NCBI RefSeq assembly: GCF_007990525.1
Contig: NZ_AP019823.1
Location: 682,001 to 746,000 of the forward strand
Direction of reading: 5' to 3'
Source: Leptotrichia hofstadii
Lineage (GTDB): Bacteria; Fusobacteriota; Fusobacteriia; Fusobacteriales; Leptotrichiaceae
DNA length: 64,000 nt
Each line of letters starts with the position of its first letter. The stretch's first letter is position 1. The notes below the pieces were generated by a model. It was given only the letters and a program-made list of their open reading frames with translations. It was not told where the DNA came from and did not search any database. Of the stretch, positions 9,946-19,204 are shown piece after piece. The translations under genes were made by a program, and so were the position numbers.

Positions 9946-10542
9946 ATGAATTTTTTAGCACATTCACTAATTTCGCTCGAAATTGATGAGCAGGAAAATA
10001 AAAAGACATTATATGGAAATTTTGCGGGAGATTTTTATAAGGGACTAATTAATAAAATAGAACTTCCTGAAGAATTGAAAGAGGGAATTGTCCTGCATCG
10101 GATAATTGATGGAATTTCTGACAGGAATGAGAATTTCCTGAATGAACTGCTTGCGGAAAAATTTGGGATTTTTAAAGGGATTGTGTCAGATATGTTTATC
10201 GATCATTTTTTAGCTCAAAATTTTGATAGGCTATTCAATGAAAATATTAATAATATTGAAAAGAAAATACTGTATAATATATCTAAAAATCAAAGTTTTT
10301 TTTCAAAAAAATTCGCAGGAACATTTACATGGATTAAAAATGAGAAAGTAATGTCTAATTATAAAGATATAGATTTTTTGGAGCGGGCGTTTTATGGAAT
10401 TTCTAAAAGAGTCAGAAAAGGGGAAATTTTAAGGATGGCTGTAGAGGAGCTGGAAAAAAATTACAGTTCCTTTGAAGAAAAATCTATAAAAGAATTTTTT
10501 TATGTAAAAGAAAAAAGTATAAAAAAATTTATAAATATGTGA
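9946..10542 (+). CDS. ACP phosphodiesterase-like protein (AcpH/DUF479 family)
   Basis: A 198-residue protein with the family's HD-like metal-binding pattern: N-terminal 'MNFLAHSLIS', 'GNFAGDFYKG' near residue 25, 'GIVLHRIIDGISD' near residue 48 and 'IVSDMFIDHFLAQNF' near residue 80. In E. coli, AcpH removes the 4'-phosphopantetheine arm from acyl carrier protein, but many family members are uncharacterised. It follows the nitroreductase by 114 bp and precedes a secreted-protein gene by about 50 bp. A GGAAAGAG ribosome site precedes the ATG. Confidence 0.75.
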   Translation: MNFLAHSLISLEIDEQENKKTLYGNFAGDFYKGLINKIELPEELKEGIVLHRIIDGISDRNENFLNELLAEKFGIFKGIVSDMFIDHFLAQNFDRLFNENINNIEKKILYNISKNQSFFSKKFAGTFTWIKNEKVMSNYKDIDFLERAFYGISKRVRKGEILRMAVEELEKNYSSFEEKSIKEFFYVKEKSIKKFINM

Positions 10543-10595
10543 ATAAGAAAAAATTGATTTTATAAATTGGAGAAAGAAGGAGAATGGTGAAGTTT

Positions 10596-11168
10596 ATGAA
10601 AGTAAAAAAAATATTGATGGGATTAATGGTTCTAGGAGGGCTGGCGGCTGTACCAAATATAGTGAATGCGGCACCGTCTACAAAGGAAGCCGCGCAAGTT
10701 AAGAAGTATGATTCATTGAAAACAGCTGCAACAGATTATGCAAAAGCTTTGCAGGAAATATCAAATTACGGCTCAAGAAAGATGTTGAAGTCAATAAATC
10801 CAGATGTGGATAAATATGTAGCAAAAGCAAATAATTCAGCATTAAAGAAACAATGGGAAGAGTCAAATACGATGCTTATTGAACAATTTGAAGTTTCTGT
10901 ATATCAAGTGAATGAAAATGGGAATAACGGGGAAGTTGTATTTTTAGTAAAAGGATACGATGAAAAGGCTTTGGATAAGTATTTAGGAGACAATGCGAGC
11001 AAATATGTAACAAAAGTTGATAATAGCAAGGATGAAGTGGAAGTTGATATTGAAAAATATATAAAATTACAATATGATTATTTGAAAAAAACTAAGAAAA
11101 TAAATTTAGCAACATCAACAGTTAAATTTGTAAAGGGCAGCGACAATAAATGGCAAGTTGTAAAATAA
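10596..11168 (+). CDS. Small secreted protein of unknown function
   Basis: Begins with a classic signal peptide (MKVKKILMGLMVLGG, cleavage expected after VNA), giving a mature protein of about 165 residues rich in Lys, Asp and Asn. No cysteine follows the signal, so it is probably soluble in the periplasm or exported. I chose the ATG at 10596. AAGGAG at 10577-10582 would be too close to the ATG at 10584, but GTG at 10587 is also possible. Its size and the C-terminal 'TVKFVKGSDNKWQVVK' suggest a DUF4878/NTF2-like exported protein, but I do not recognise it firmly. Confidence 0.7.
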   Translation: MKVKKILMGLMVLGGLAAVPNIVNAAPSTKEAAQVKKYDSLKTAATDYAKALQEISNYGSRKMLKSINPDVDKYVAKANNSALKKQWEESNTMLIEQFEVSVYQVNENGNNGEVVFLVKGYDEKALDKYLGDNASKYVTKVDNSKDEVEVDIEKYIKLQYDYLKKTKKINLATSTVKFVKGSDNKWQVVK

Positions 11169-11233
11169 TGTATTTATTTTGATAGAGTGATTAGTAAGTT
11201 TGATATTTTTTGGATTTTTATATAAAAGTTATT

Positions 11234-11263
11234 AAAAGTGTGTTGTTTATCACACTTTTTTTT
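11234..11263 (+). terminator. Rho-independent terminator
   Basis: AAAGTGTG (11235-11242) pairs with CACACTTT (11251-11258), followed by a T run. Confidence 0.85.
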
Positions 11264-11375
11264 CTGCAAATATGTTAAAATAGGTTTGAGAATCAAAATA
11301 TAATTGAATCTTTTTTGTCAAATTAGCAAAATAAATATTTCTGAGTGCAGATAAGAATAGCTATAATTTAAAAAT

Positions 11376-11404
11376 TTGGCATGAAGTGTTACTATGTGTA
11401 TATT
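11376..11404 (+). promoter_or_regulatory. Candidate promoter of the DUF438 gene
   Basis: TTGGCA, 17-bp spacer, TATATT, about 100 bp upstream of the start codon. The rest of the 11264-11502 spacer shows nothing else. Confidence 0.45.
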
Positions 11405-11502
11405 ATTTAAGCAGTAAAATTATATAAAATTTGATTTTAAAATTTTAACAAAAAAGTTTTATTTGGTTGAAAAAAGATTATAAAAAATAGAAGGTGGTTA
11501 TT

Positions 11503-13101
11503 ATGGCACAGGATATGAAAAATTATCTGAAATTAGATCTTGAAAAAATTGAGAAAATGACTCAAATAAAAAAAGATTATATTGAAGGAAAGACTGACTT
11601 TGAGGCTACTAAAAAATTAATAAAAGAGAATTTTGACAAGATGACGGCAAGCGAATTTGCTTATTCAGAGCAGAAAATTAAAGAACTTGGATTTGATGAT
11701 AATACGGTTCATGATAAGATGAATGATGTTTTAGGGCTTTTTGAGGATATTATTGTGAAGGATGAATTTGACTTGCCTGAGGGGCATCCGATAAATACGT
11801 ATATTTTGGAAAATGAAGCAGCTAGAAAGCTGATTGCGGAAATGAAAGAAGAGTTTGGGAAAAAGTTTATAAAGAACAGATGGCTTGAACTTTATGAAAA
11901 ATTATCTCAATTTAACCCCACACATCTTGCAAGAAAACAGCATCAATTATTTTCAATATTAGAGAAAAAAGGGTTTGACCGTCCATCAAGAATAATGTGG
12001 AGCTTTGATAATAACGTGAGAGATAGCATAAGTGAAGCATATAAATTACTTGAAAATGATAAAATTGAAGAATTTTTGGAAAAACAGGAAAATGTGTGGG
12101 AATTGACGCTTGATATTATGCATAAGGAAGAAGAAGTGCTTTTTCCAACTTCGATGAAAATGATTAGTGAAGAAGAATTTAAGCAAATGCGTGCAGGAGA
12201 TGACGAAATTGGATATTTCCTGATTGATAAGCCAACTGGATTTTATCCTGAAAATAATGAGAAACAAGATGACAAGAGTATTCAGAGCATAAAAGAGGAA
12301 ACTGTAAAATTAGAAAACACTATTGAAAATAATCAAAATGCTGGAAACTTTATGAATGACCTTGCAAGTCTTATGGCAAAATATAATATGGGAAGCCAAA
12401 ATAATGAAAATGAAGTTTTTGATGTGAAGCAGGGGAAATTAACGCTTGAACAGATTAATCTTATTTTTCAGCATATGCCTGTGGACTTGTCTTTTGTGGA
12501 TGAAAATGAAATTGTGAAATTCTATACGGACACTAAACATAGGGTTTTCCCAAGAAGTGCAGGAGTTATAGGGCGTGATGTTAAAAACTGCCATCCAAGA
12601 GAAAGCGTCAGTTCGGTACTGGAAATAATAGACGCTTTTAGAAAAGGGGAGCAGGACGAGATTGATTTTTGGCTAGAAATGCGTGGAAAATTCATTTATA
12701 TCTATTATGTGGCTGTAAGAGATGAAAATGGAGTGTTTAAAGGTGTTCTGGAAATGATGCAGGATGTTACTAGAATTAGAAGTCTTACAGGAGAAAGAAA
12801 ACTTGTGACTTGGGAAAATAAAGTTAAAGATGAAAAAAAAGAAGAAGCTGGTGAAGTATTTACAAGCAAATATAATTTGACTGCAAAAACTGTAATAGGC
12901 GATATTGTTAAAAAATATCCGTATATTAAAGAATATATGCCATTAATTTCTCCAGAATATAAACGTCTTTTAGATCCTGTTCAATATATGATGATGTCTA
13001 AAATAGCGACTCTTCAAATGATTGCAATGCGTGGGGAACTGGAACTTGATTATTTGATCATGATGATCGAGGCTAAAATTGACGAGGAAGAGAATAAATA
13101 G
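11503..13101 (+). CDS. DUF438 protein with hemerythrin-like and PAS domains
   Basis: A cytoplasmic multidomain protein of 532 residues. The N-terminal DUF438 region (about 10-85) is followed by a hemerythrin-like HHE helical domain (about 85-235, with 'PEGHPINTYILENEA' and the HKEEEVLFP motif). Next come a charged linker, a PAS domain (about 315-435, 'GVIGRDVKNCHP'), and a C-terminal DUF1858-type segment ('YPYIKEYMPLISPEYKRLLDP'). Such proteins in anaerobes are thought to sense or bind O2, NO or iron; that role is inferred. The start at 11503 is chosen because AAGGTGG sits 5 bases upstream. It lies directly before the iron/haem locus with its own terminator. Confidence 0.85.
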   Translation: MAQDMKNYLKLDLEKIEKMTQIKKDYIEGKTDFEATKKLIKENFDKMTASEFAYSEQKIKELGFDDNTVHDKMNDVLGLFEDIIVKDEFDLPEGHPINTYILENEAARKLIAEMKEEFGKKFIKNRWLELYEKLSQFNPTHLARKQHQLFSILEKKGFDRPSRIMWSFDNNVRDSISEAYKLLENDKIEEFLEKQENVWELTLDIMHKEEEVLFPTSMKMISEEEFKQMRAGDDEIGYFLIDKPTGFYPENNEKQDDKSIQSIKEETVKLENTIENNQNAGNFMNDLASLMAKYNMGSQNNENEVFDVKQGKLTLEQINLIFQHMPVDLSFVDENEIVKFYTDTKHRVFPRSAGVIGRDVKNCHPRESVSSVLEIIDAFRKGEQDEIDFWLEMRGKFIYIYYVAVRDENGVFKGVLEMMQDVTRIRSLTGERKLVTWENKVKDEKKEEAGEVFTSKYNLTAKTVIGDIVKKYPYIKEYMPLISPEYKRLLDPVQYMMMSKIATLQMIAMRGELELDYLIMMIEAKIDEEENK

Positions 13102-13125
13102 GTTTTAAATTTATTAAAAATAAAG

Positions 13126-13166
13126 AAAAAGTATCTGTTTGATAATATCATTTGGATACTTTTTTT
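13126..13166 (+). terminator. Rho-independent terminator
   Basis: AAAAAGTATC pairs with GATACTTTTT around a 19-base loop and runs into the T tract. Confidence 0.8.
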
Positions 13167-13200
13167 AACATATTTTTTAAATATCTATAAAAACGAAATA

Positions 13201-13232
13201 TTGACAACGATAATATTTTATAGTAAAATATT
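13201..13232 (+). promoter_or_regulatory. TonB-receptor promoter with overlapping palindromic operator
   Basis: Perfect TTGACA (13201-13206), 17-bp spacer and TAAAAT (13224-13229). Overlapping the -10 is a perfect 9-bp inverted repeat with a 3-bp centre, AATATTTTA-tag-TAAAATATT (13212-13232). This AT-rich dyad resembles the operators of Fur-type metal repressors in low-GC bacteria, and the gene encodes a metal/haem receptor. That identification is inference. Confidence 0.6.
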
Positions 13233-13306
13233 TTTATAATCAAAGTATTTTTGGAGAAAAAATTAGCTGAAATTAAAAGATACTTATTTAGAATGAGGAG
13301 GAAAAC

Positions 13307-15298
13307 ATGTTAAAAAAATTAGCGATTTTAAGTTTTATTGCAGTTGGAATGATGGCATTTGGAGATGATAATGACACATTTAATGTAAAATTGGAAGAAT
13401 CAGTAGTAACAGCCACGGGATTTGATGATGTGCAGAGCAATCAAATTAAGAACACTACAATTGTAACGGCTCAGGATATACACAACAAAGGGTATAATAC
13501 TATAGAAGAGATATTGAAACGTACACCAGGTATAAATTTTGTTAATAATGGATTTGGATATATTGTGGATGTAAGAGGGCAGGGAGTTCAGGGAGCTGCT
13601 AAAAATGTAAAAGTTCTTGTGGATGGGTCTCCTTTAAACATACTTGATATGTCACATGCAATTTTACCTCTAAATTCAATTTCAGTTGAAGATATTGAAA
13701 AAATAGAAATTATTAACGGTGGAGGGACTGTACTTTACGGTGGAGGAACTGCTGGTGGAGTAATTAATGTAATTACAAAGAAAACGCAGGAAGAGCCTGT
13801 AAAAAATAAGGTTTACTATCAAAACAGCTCATTTGATACAAATAAATTTGGATTTGGAACAAGCATAAAATTTGCAGATAATTTCTTGTTAGATTTGGGA
13901 TATGAAAATATTAATGGAAATGGGTATAGACGTGGGGACAAAAGAGATGGTGAGAATTTAAGAGGTGGATTTACATATAACATCGCTGATAATCAGACAT
14001 TAAGATTTAAAGCTACAAGATACAAGGAAGAATCAAAAGAATCTGACGGTATAACTAAAACTCAGTTAAATAATGATAGAAAACAGGCAGGAACAACTTT
14101 GACAGAATCTGATTTGGATAGAACAGAATACAGCCTAAATTATGAAATTAAGCCTACTGACAATTTAACTTTCTCATTGTTAGGATACAATCAGAAAACA
14201 ATTAGAGATTATGATCAGGAAGCTCCAGCTGGAAGAATGACTCATAAGACTGATGGACAGTTTAAAGATAGAAAAACTGGCATTGACTTAAAAGGTAAAT
14301 ATAACTATGGTTCAGGAAATGTAATCTTTGGATACGAATATATAAAAAATAATTCAAACAGAAGTTCTTATGGTGCAATGTATATGAGAAACAGAAGATT
14401 ATTCCCAACATCTACTGTAGACATTGATTTGCAAAAAAATACTCATTCAGCGTTTATTCAAGGAAGACATTCTCTTACGGACAAGCTTGAGGGAACTTTA
14501 GGTTACAGATACGAACATGCTGATTACGATATTCACAGAACAGATGGAAGAAATGTTATAAATAAAAACACTAAAAAAAGCAATAATGCTTATGAAACAG
14601 GATTGAATTTTAAATATTCTGATACAGGAAATGTCTATGCAAAATATGAAAGAGGGTACAGATCTCCAAGTCCAACGGAAATGGTTGATAAATCAACTAC
14701 AAGAGGATATGTACTAAACAATCTGAAGTCTGAAAAATACGATACTTATGAAATTGGTATAAAAGATATGATTGGACCTTCATTTGTAAGCTTGACAGGA
14801 TTTTATACTAAGAAAAATGATGAAATTTTAATTAATATGCCAGGCGGACATGGATTAAACTGGACATATAAAAACTTGCAGGAAACAGAAAGAAAAGGAG
14901 TAGAGTTGTTTGCAGAACAATATTTTGGGACATTTAGACTAAATGAGTCAGTTTCTTATGTGGATGCAAAAATTAGCAAAGGTACAGATAAAAACAAAAA
15001 AATACCATATGTATCAAAAACAAAAGCAACTTTAGGAGCAAATTACGAAGTTCTGACAGGATTAAACCTAACAGCTGACCTCAATTACTTCTCAAATTCT
15101 GTAGATGGAAACTATGAAAAAATAAAAGGTTATTCTACAACAGATTTAGGAGTAAGTTATGCTCATAAAACAGGTTTAGGAGTCCAAGCAGGAGTTAAAA
15201 ACTTATTCGATAAAAAATATTACAGATATAAAAATGGAGATTCATATATTCCAGAATCTGAAAGAACATATTATGTTGGTGTAAGTTACAACTTCTAG
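13307..15298 (+). CDS. TonB-dependent outer-membrane receptor
   Basis: A 663-residue outer-membrane gated channel for iron complexes or haem. Signal peptide at residues 1-19 (cleavage after MAFG or nearby). The plug domain contains 'SVVTATGFDD' (TonB-box region), 'YNTIEEILKRTPGI' and 'VLYGGGTAGGVINVITKK'. A 22-strand beta-barrel follows, ending in the aromatic-terminated strand 'YYVGVSYNF'. This confirms a diderm host. The downstream ABC importer and haem-degradation genes on the same strand make haem the most likely cargo, but a siderophore cannot be excluded. Likely iron-repressed through the dyad at its promoter. Confidence 0.93.
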   Translation: MLKKLAILSFIAVGMMAFGDDNDTFNVKLEESVVTATGFDDVQSNQIKNTTIVTAQDIHNKGYNTIEEILKRTPGINFVNNGFGYIVDVRGQGVQGAAKNVKVLVDGSPLNILDMSHAILPLNSISVEDIEKIEIINGGGTVLYGGGTAGGVINVITKKTQEEPVKNKVYYQNSSFDTNKFGFGTSIKFADNFLLDLGYENINGNGYRRGDKRDGENLRGGFTYNIADNQTLRFKATRYKEESKESDGITKTQLNNDRKQAGTTLTESDLDRTEYSLNYEIKPTDNLTFSLLGYNQKTIRDYDQEAPAGRMTHKTDGQFKDRKTGIDLKGKYNYGSGNVIFGYEYIKNNSNRSSYGAMYMRNRRLFPTSTVDIDLQKNTHSAFIQGRHSLTDKLEGTLGYRYEHADYDIHRTDGRNVINKNTKKSNNAYETGLNFKYSDTGNVYAKYERGYRSPSPTEMVDKSTTRGYVLNNLKSEKYDTYEIGIKDMIGPSFVSLTGFYTKKNDEILINMPGGHGLNWTYKNLQETERKGVELFAEQYFGTFRLNESVSYVDAKISKGTDKNKKIPYVSKTKATLGANYEVLTGLNLTADLNYFSNSVDGNYEKIKGYSTTDLGVSYAHKTGLGVQAGVKNLFDKKYYRYKNGDSYIPESERTYYVGVSYNF

Positions 15299-15320
15299 AA
15301 ATGATTTTAAATACGGAAAG

Positions 15321-15363
15321 CGACAGTCAAGCAATTGTTATAAAGTTGTTTGGCTGTATTTTA
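15321..15363 (+). terminator. Hairpin after the receptor gene
   Basis: ACAGTCAAGCAA and TTGTTTGGCTGT form a 12-bp stem with two G-U pairs, followed by ATTTTAT. The T tract is weak, so termination may be partial. Confidence 0.55.
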
Positions 15364-15659
15364 TAAATAAATTTTTTATATAAGTTATTGTACTAAGTTT
15401 TAAAATATTTTAGTTAATAATTATTTTTTCGTTTATATTTATAATTTCTTTTTAACGTAAGGGCATCAGACGCCATGCTCTCTTTCGCAATAAAAGTTAT
15501 TTCAAAAGCTCAAACAACTATTTTTCTTTTAACGAAATTTTGCTTGGAAATTAGTTTGTATTGCAATAGTTATTATTATAATAAAAATATGATTAATTTT
15601 GTTTATAGAAAAAATATTTATAAAAACTTTTAACTTATGGACAAGGATTAAAGTAAAAT
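15364..15659. other. Non-coding spacer before the ABC importer operon
   Basis: AT-rich, with a small GGCAT...ATGC hairpin near 15468-15479 and a weak -35/-10 pair (TTGTAT 15556, TATAAT 15577, 15-bp spacer). I found no cobalamin or other riboswitch signature. Confidence 0.4.
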
Positions 15660-16688
15660 ATGAAAATTCAAAATAAGAAAAAGAAATATATAAAAATTGA
15701 TAAAAATATGTGGAAAATATATTTGGTATTAATAATTTTTATAATTGTAGTGGCATTTTTATCTTTGGAAATAGGAACTGTGAATATTTCGGCAAAAGAT
15801 ATATTTAGAAGTTTTTTAGGCGTGAAAATGAGGGATGAATCTGTAAAATCGATAATATTTAATGTGAGGTTGCCGAGAATTATTATGGCGGTGCTGATTG
15901 GAATGTTGCTGGCTAGTTCGGGGACGGTTGTGCAGTCGGTTTTTCAGAATCCGTTGGCGGATCCTTATATAATTGGTATTTCGGCTAGTGCTACGCTTGG
16001 AGCGGTTATTGCATATATCTTTAATTTTCCTGATGTTATGTATGGAATTTGTGGATTTATTGTATCGGTTATCGTGGCGTTGATAATTTTTAGAATTTCG
16101 AGAAGCAGGACTAAGACGGATGTGGCGGTGCTTTTAATTGTTGGGATTGCAATTTCGTCTTTTTTAGGGGCATTTACGTCGTTCAGCATGTATTTGATTG
16201 GGCAGGATTCTTTTAGAATAGTAACGTGGATGATGGGATATATGGGAAGTGCTTCTTGGCTGAAAATCGGAGTTCTTATGATACCACTTTTAGTTTCTGT
16301 TGTTTATTTTTATTTAAAAAGATATGAGCTGGATTTACTGATGAGTGGAGATGAAGAGGCACATTCGCTTGGAGTGAATGTGGATAGGCTGAAAAGGAAT
16401 TTATTGATTGTTTCGGCACTGATTGTCGGTTTTTCTGTGGCATTTACTGGAATGATAGGATTTGTCGGGCTTATTGCACCGCATACAGTAAGGCTTGTGC
16501 TAAAAAGTGGAAGCAATACTAGGCTACTGCCGTTAGCAACATTGGGTGGAGGGCTATTTTTGCTGATTTGTGATACGATTGGACGTACAATTTTAGCACC
16601 AACAGAAATTCCGATAGGAGAGGTAACTTCATTTTTTGGAGCACCATTTTTTCTATATTTGGCGATAAGAAGGAAAAAAGGTGGATAG
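15660..16688 (+). CDS. FecCD-family iron/haem ABC transporter permease
   Basis: A 342-residue inner-membrane permease with about ten hydrophobic segments. Family blocks are present: 'VRLPRIIMAVLIGMLLASSG' near residue 75, 'QSVFQNPLADPYIIGIS' near residue 97, and 'FVGLIAPHTVRL' near residue 270 with the following coupling helix. It would pass haem or ferric-siderophore from the periplasmic lipoprotein into the cytoplasm, powered by the ATPase gene that overlaps its end. The N-terminus has an unusually basic cytoplasmic extension of about 15 residues. Confidence 0.93.
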   Translation: MKIQNKKKKYIKIDKNMWKIYLVLIIFIIVVAFLSLEIGTVNISAKDIFRSFLGVKMRDESVKSIIFNVRLPRIIMAVLIGMLLASSGTVVQSVFQNPLADPYIIGISASATLGAVIAYIFNFPDVMYGICGFIVSVIVALIIFRISRSRTKTDVAVLLIVGIAISSFLGAFTSFSMYLIGQDSFRIVTWMMGYMGSASWLKIGVLMIPLLVSVVYFYLKRYELDLLMSGDEEAHSLGVNVDRLKRNLLIVSALIVGFSVAFTGMIGFVGLIAPHTVRLVLKSGSNTRLLPLATLGGGLFLLICDTIGRTILAPTEIPIGEVTSFFGAPFFLYLAIRRKKGG

Positions 16689-16689
16689 G

Positions 16690-17490
16690 ATGAGTAGTGG
16701 AAATAATAATTCAGAAATTTCGATAAAAAATGTAAGTTTTAGCTATGATAATTCCCAAAAAAAGATAATTGATGGATTAAATATAAATATAAAAAAAGGT
16801 GAATTTGTCGGGATTCTTGGTGCAAATGGGAGTGGAAAATCGACGTTTTTGAAAATGATTTTGAAATATTTTCCTATAGAAACTGGGAATATTGAGATTT
16901 CTGATAAAAATATCAGTTTATATAGTTCTAAGGAAATGGCAAAAATAATAAGTTTTGTTCCTCAAAAGTCGGCTTTGAATATGCCGATAAGTGTAATCGA
17001 AATGATTTATATGGGACGTACGCCACATATTAAGAATAAATGGATTGGGTTTGATAAGGAAGATGAGCGGAAGGTAAATGAGATTTTGGAAAAGTTGCGA
17101 CTTGAAAAATTTAGGGACAGATTGATTTTTTCACTTTCGGGTGGAGAATTTCAGCGTGTTCTGCTGGCAAGGGCATTAGTGCAGGAAACGAGTATTATTC
17201 TACTGGATGAGCCGACTTCTGCATTGGATATGAATTATGCTCTTGAAATTATGAAGCTTACATCGGATTTTGTGAAGGAGAAAAAGATTACGGCTGTTAT
17301 GGTTTTGCATGATTTGAATCTGGCTTCAATGTATTGTGATAATGTGATGTTTTTAAAAAATGGAAAAATTGCATATTCAGGGAGTCCAAAGGAGCTTTAC
17401 AAAAAGGAGATTTTTTCTGAAATTTATGGATTTGAATGTGAAATTGTGGAAAATAGCGGATTTTTGTATGTAATACCTAAAAAAATTTAA
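16690..17490 (+). CDS. Iron/haem ABC transporter ATP-binding protein (FecE-like)
   Basis: ATPase partner of the preceding permease. Walker A GANGSGKST near residue 40, Q-loop region 'ISFVPQKSALNMP', signature LSGGEFQRV near residue 145, Walker B ILLDEPTSALD and switch VLHD near residue 200 are all intact. The start is taken as the ATG at 16690, one base after the permease stop, with GGTGG/GGATAGG upstream. An in-frame GTG at 16681 would overlap the permease end. The tail with 'FECEIVENSGFLYVIPKK' is typical of FepC/BtuD-type subunits. Confidence 0.93.
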   Translation: MSSGNNNSEISIKNVSFSYDNSQKKIIDGLNINIKKGEFVGILGANGSGKSTFLKMILKYFPIETGNIEISDKNISLYSSKEMAKIISFVPQKSALNMPISVIEMIYMGRTPHIKNKWIGFDKEDERKVNEILEKLRLEKFRDRLIFSLSGGEFQRVLLARALVQETSIILLDEPTSALDMNYALEIMKLTSDFVKEKKITAVMVLHDLNLASMYCDNVMFLKNGKIAYSGSPKELYKKEIFSEIYGFECEIVENSGFLYVIPKKI

Positions 17491-17508
17491 TAGGAAAGGA
17501 TTGGAAAA

Positions 17509-18372
17509 ATGAAAAAAATAATAAGAAATTCTTTTTATTTGGCATTGCTAATTATTTCAATGTTTATAATTTCTTGTTCAAAGAAAAATGATGAAAATGG
17601 TAAAAAGGGGGAAAATAAAAAATATAATAGGATTGTTGTGCTGGATCCTGCGGCTGTTGAAATGATTTATATGCTTGGAGCAGAAGATAAAATCGTGGGA
17701 GTTGCTAATTTGGAGCGTTCAAAGGTATGGCCTGAAGAAAAGGTTGCAAAACTTGAGAGCGTGGGAACTTTTATGAAGCCGTCGCTTGAAAAAATAATCG
17801 CCTTAAAGTCTGATTTGGTTATAATGTCAGCCCTTACAGGCGAGGAGCTGAATAATGGGCTTAAATCAAATAATATTGAGGCAAAAAGAGTTCAGGCAAA
17901 TTCGATAGAAGAAATATTTACCAATTTTTTGGAAGTGGCAAAAATGCTTGGGAAAGAAAATGAAGCAAATAAAATAATTGCTGAAAAAAAAGTAAAGCTG
18001 GAAGAAATTAAAAAGATAGCAACCGGTAATAAAAAAGGGCTGTTTGTTATGTCAGCTTCCCCGCTTATGGTATTTGGAAACGATAATTTACCAAATGACA
18101 TAATGAAATTACTGAATATTAAGAATATCGCAGAAAATCAGAAGGGGAGAAATCCGATTGTAACGCCTGAATTTATAATAAAGGAAAATCCAGACATCAT
18201 AATTACATTATTACCAAACCCATCTCAAATTGTGGCTACAAATCCACAGTTAAAAAACGTAAATGCAATAAAAAACAGCAAATTTATTGTTGTAAATTCA
18301 TCGCAGATTTTAAGAGGTTCGCCAAGAACTATTGATCAGATTGAAGAAATTGCAAAAGCGGTTGCAAAGTAA
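17509..18372 (+). CDS. Iron/haem ABC transporter substrate-binding lipoprotein
   Basis: A 287-residue periplasmic class III binding protein of the BtuF/FecB/TroA type. The lipoprotein signal ends in lipobox IISC (Cys near residue 23) and is followed by a Lys-rich linker. The two-lobed fold is indicated by 'RIVVLDPAAVEMIYMLGAEDKIVGV' split over the first lobe and 'NPDIIITLLPNPSQ' in the second. It lies 18 bp after the ATPase gene. Together with the TonB receptor it would shuttle haem or a siderophore across the periplasm. Confidence 0.9.
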   Translation: MKKIIRNSFYLALLIISMFIISCSKKNDENGKKGENKKYNRIVVLDPAAVEMIYMLGAEDKIVGVANLERSKVWPEEKVAKLESVGTFMKPSLEKIIALKSDLVIMSALTGEELNNGLKSNNIEAKRVQANSIEEIFTNFLEVAKMLGKENEANKIIAEKKVKLEEIKKIATGNKKGLFVMSASPLMVFGNDNLPNDIMKLLNIKNIAENQKGRNPIVTPEFIIKENPDIIITLLPNPSQIVATNPQLKNVNAIKNSKFIVVNSSQILRGSPRTIDQIEEIAKAVAK

Positions 18373-18418
18373 GAATTTGAGGATAATTTATTAAATCAAA
18401 ATAGAAGGAGTGAAAAAA

Positions 18419-19198
18419 ATGGATATAAGCATAGAAAGAATTTTGGATCATATGAATAACGATCATGGGGATGTTTTGCCTTTGTATGTAAGGCATTTTT
18501 GCAAGAGAGAAGATGTGAAGGAAGCGAAGTTGATTGATGTGAATGAAGAGGGAATGACTTTGCTTGTAAACGGAAATGAGAGAGTTCAGATTAAATTTAC
18601 GAAAAAGACTGATTTTAAAGGAATCCATCTGGAAATGATAAAAATGGCAAAAATTGCGAGAAAAGCTTTGAATGTGCCTGCACCCGAACATTACAAGGAC
18701 AAGGGACACCAGGAAGAGGAAAAAATGAAAATGGAAATAAGTGATTTTATTGGAAACTTTAAATCGGTTATAATTGGAACTGTATCAGAAGAAGGAGAGC
18801 CGAATGCAAGTTATGCACCATTTTTTAAGTATCATGGGGACAGTTATCTGTATATCAATGAAACAGAAGTCTATTTTGAAAATTTTAAGAAAAATGGGAA
18901 AGCAAGTTTGCTGTTTATTCAGGATGAAGGACAGGCAATGGTTCCATCAATGAGACAAAGAGTTACATACAATGTAGAAATTCAGTTTTTAGAAAAAAAT
19001 GATTACTATAACGAAATTTTGGACGAATTTCAGAAAAATGACTTTTCAATACAAATGACTAGAAACGTGCCAGTTTTTCATCTAGTAAGAGCAAAATTGA
19101 TAAGTGGAAAATATGTGAAGGGACCTAGACAGGCTTTTGATATCACAAAGGACAGAAGAGTTGTGGAAGTTATGTTGGGAGCGTCAGAAAACAGCTGA
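18419..19198 (+). CDS. hugZ: HugZ/HutZ-type haem-utilisation protein (DUF2470 + PNPOx-like)
   Basis: N-terminal DUF2470 helical domain (about residues 5-85, 'RILDHMNNDHGDVLPLYVRHF'). It is followed by a split-barrel flavin-reductase/PNPOx-like domain (about 105-240, 'FKSVIIGTVSEEGEPNASYAPFF', 'QRVTYNVEIQF'). HugZ and HutZ proteins bind haem and are tied to its breakdown or storage. 'HLVRAKLISGKYVKGPRQAF' near the C-terminus matches the family's haem-site region. The start is the ATG at 18419, eight bases after GAAGGAG. Fourth gene after the receptor, directly before the radical SAM gene. Confidence 0.85.
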   Translation: MDISIERILDHMNNDHGDVLPLYVRHFCKREDVKEAKLIDVNEEGMTLLVNGNERVQIKFTKKTDFKGIHLEMIKMAKIARKALNVPAPEHYKDKGHQEEEKMKMEISDFIGNFKSVIIGTVSEEGEPNASYAPFFKYHGDSYLYINETEVYFENFKKNGKASLLFIQDEGQAMVPSMRQRVTYNVEIQFLEKNDYYNEILDEFQKNDFSIQMTRNVPVFHLVRAKLISGKYVKGPRQAFDITKDRRVVEVMLGASENS

Positions 19199-19204
19199 AA
19201 AGAA

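Noticed and set aside
15464-15490. GC-richer patch with a small hairpin before the iron ABC operon, considered as a riboswitch
   Set aside because: It is too short and lacks any known aptamer core, including the cobalamin box.
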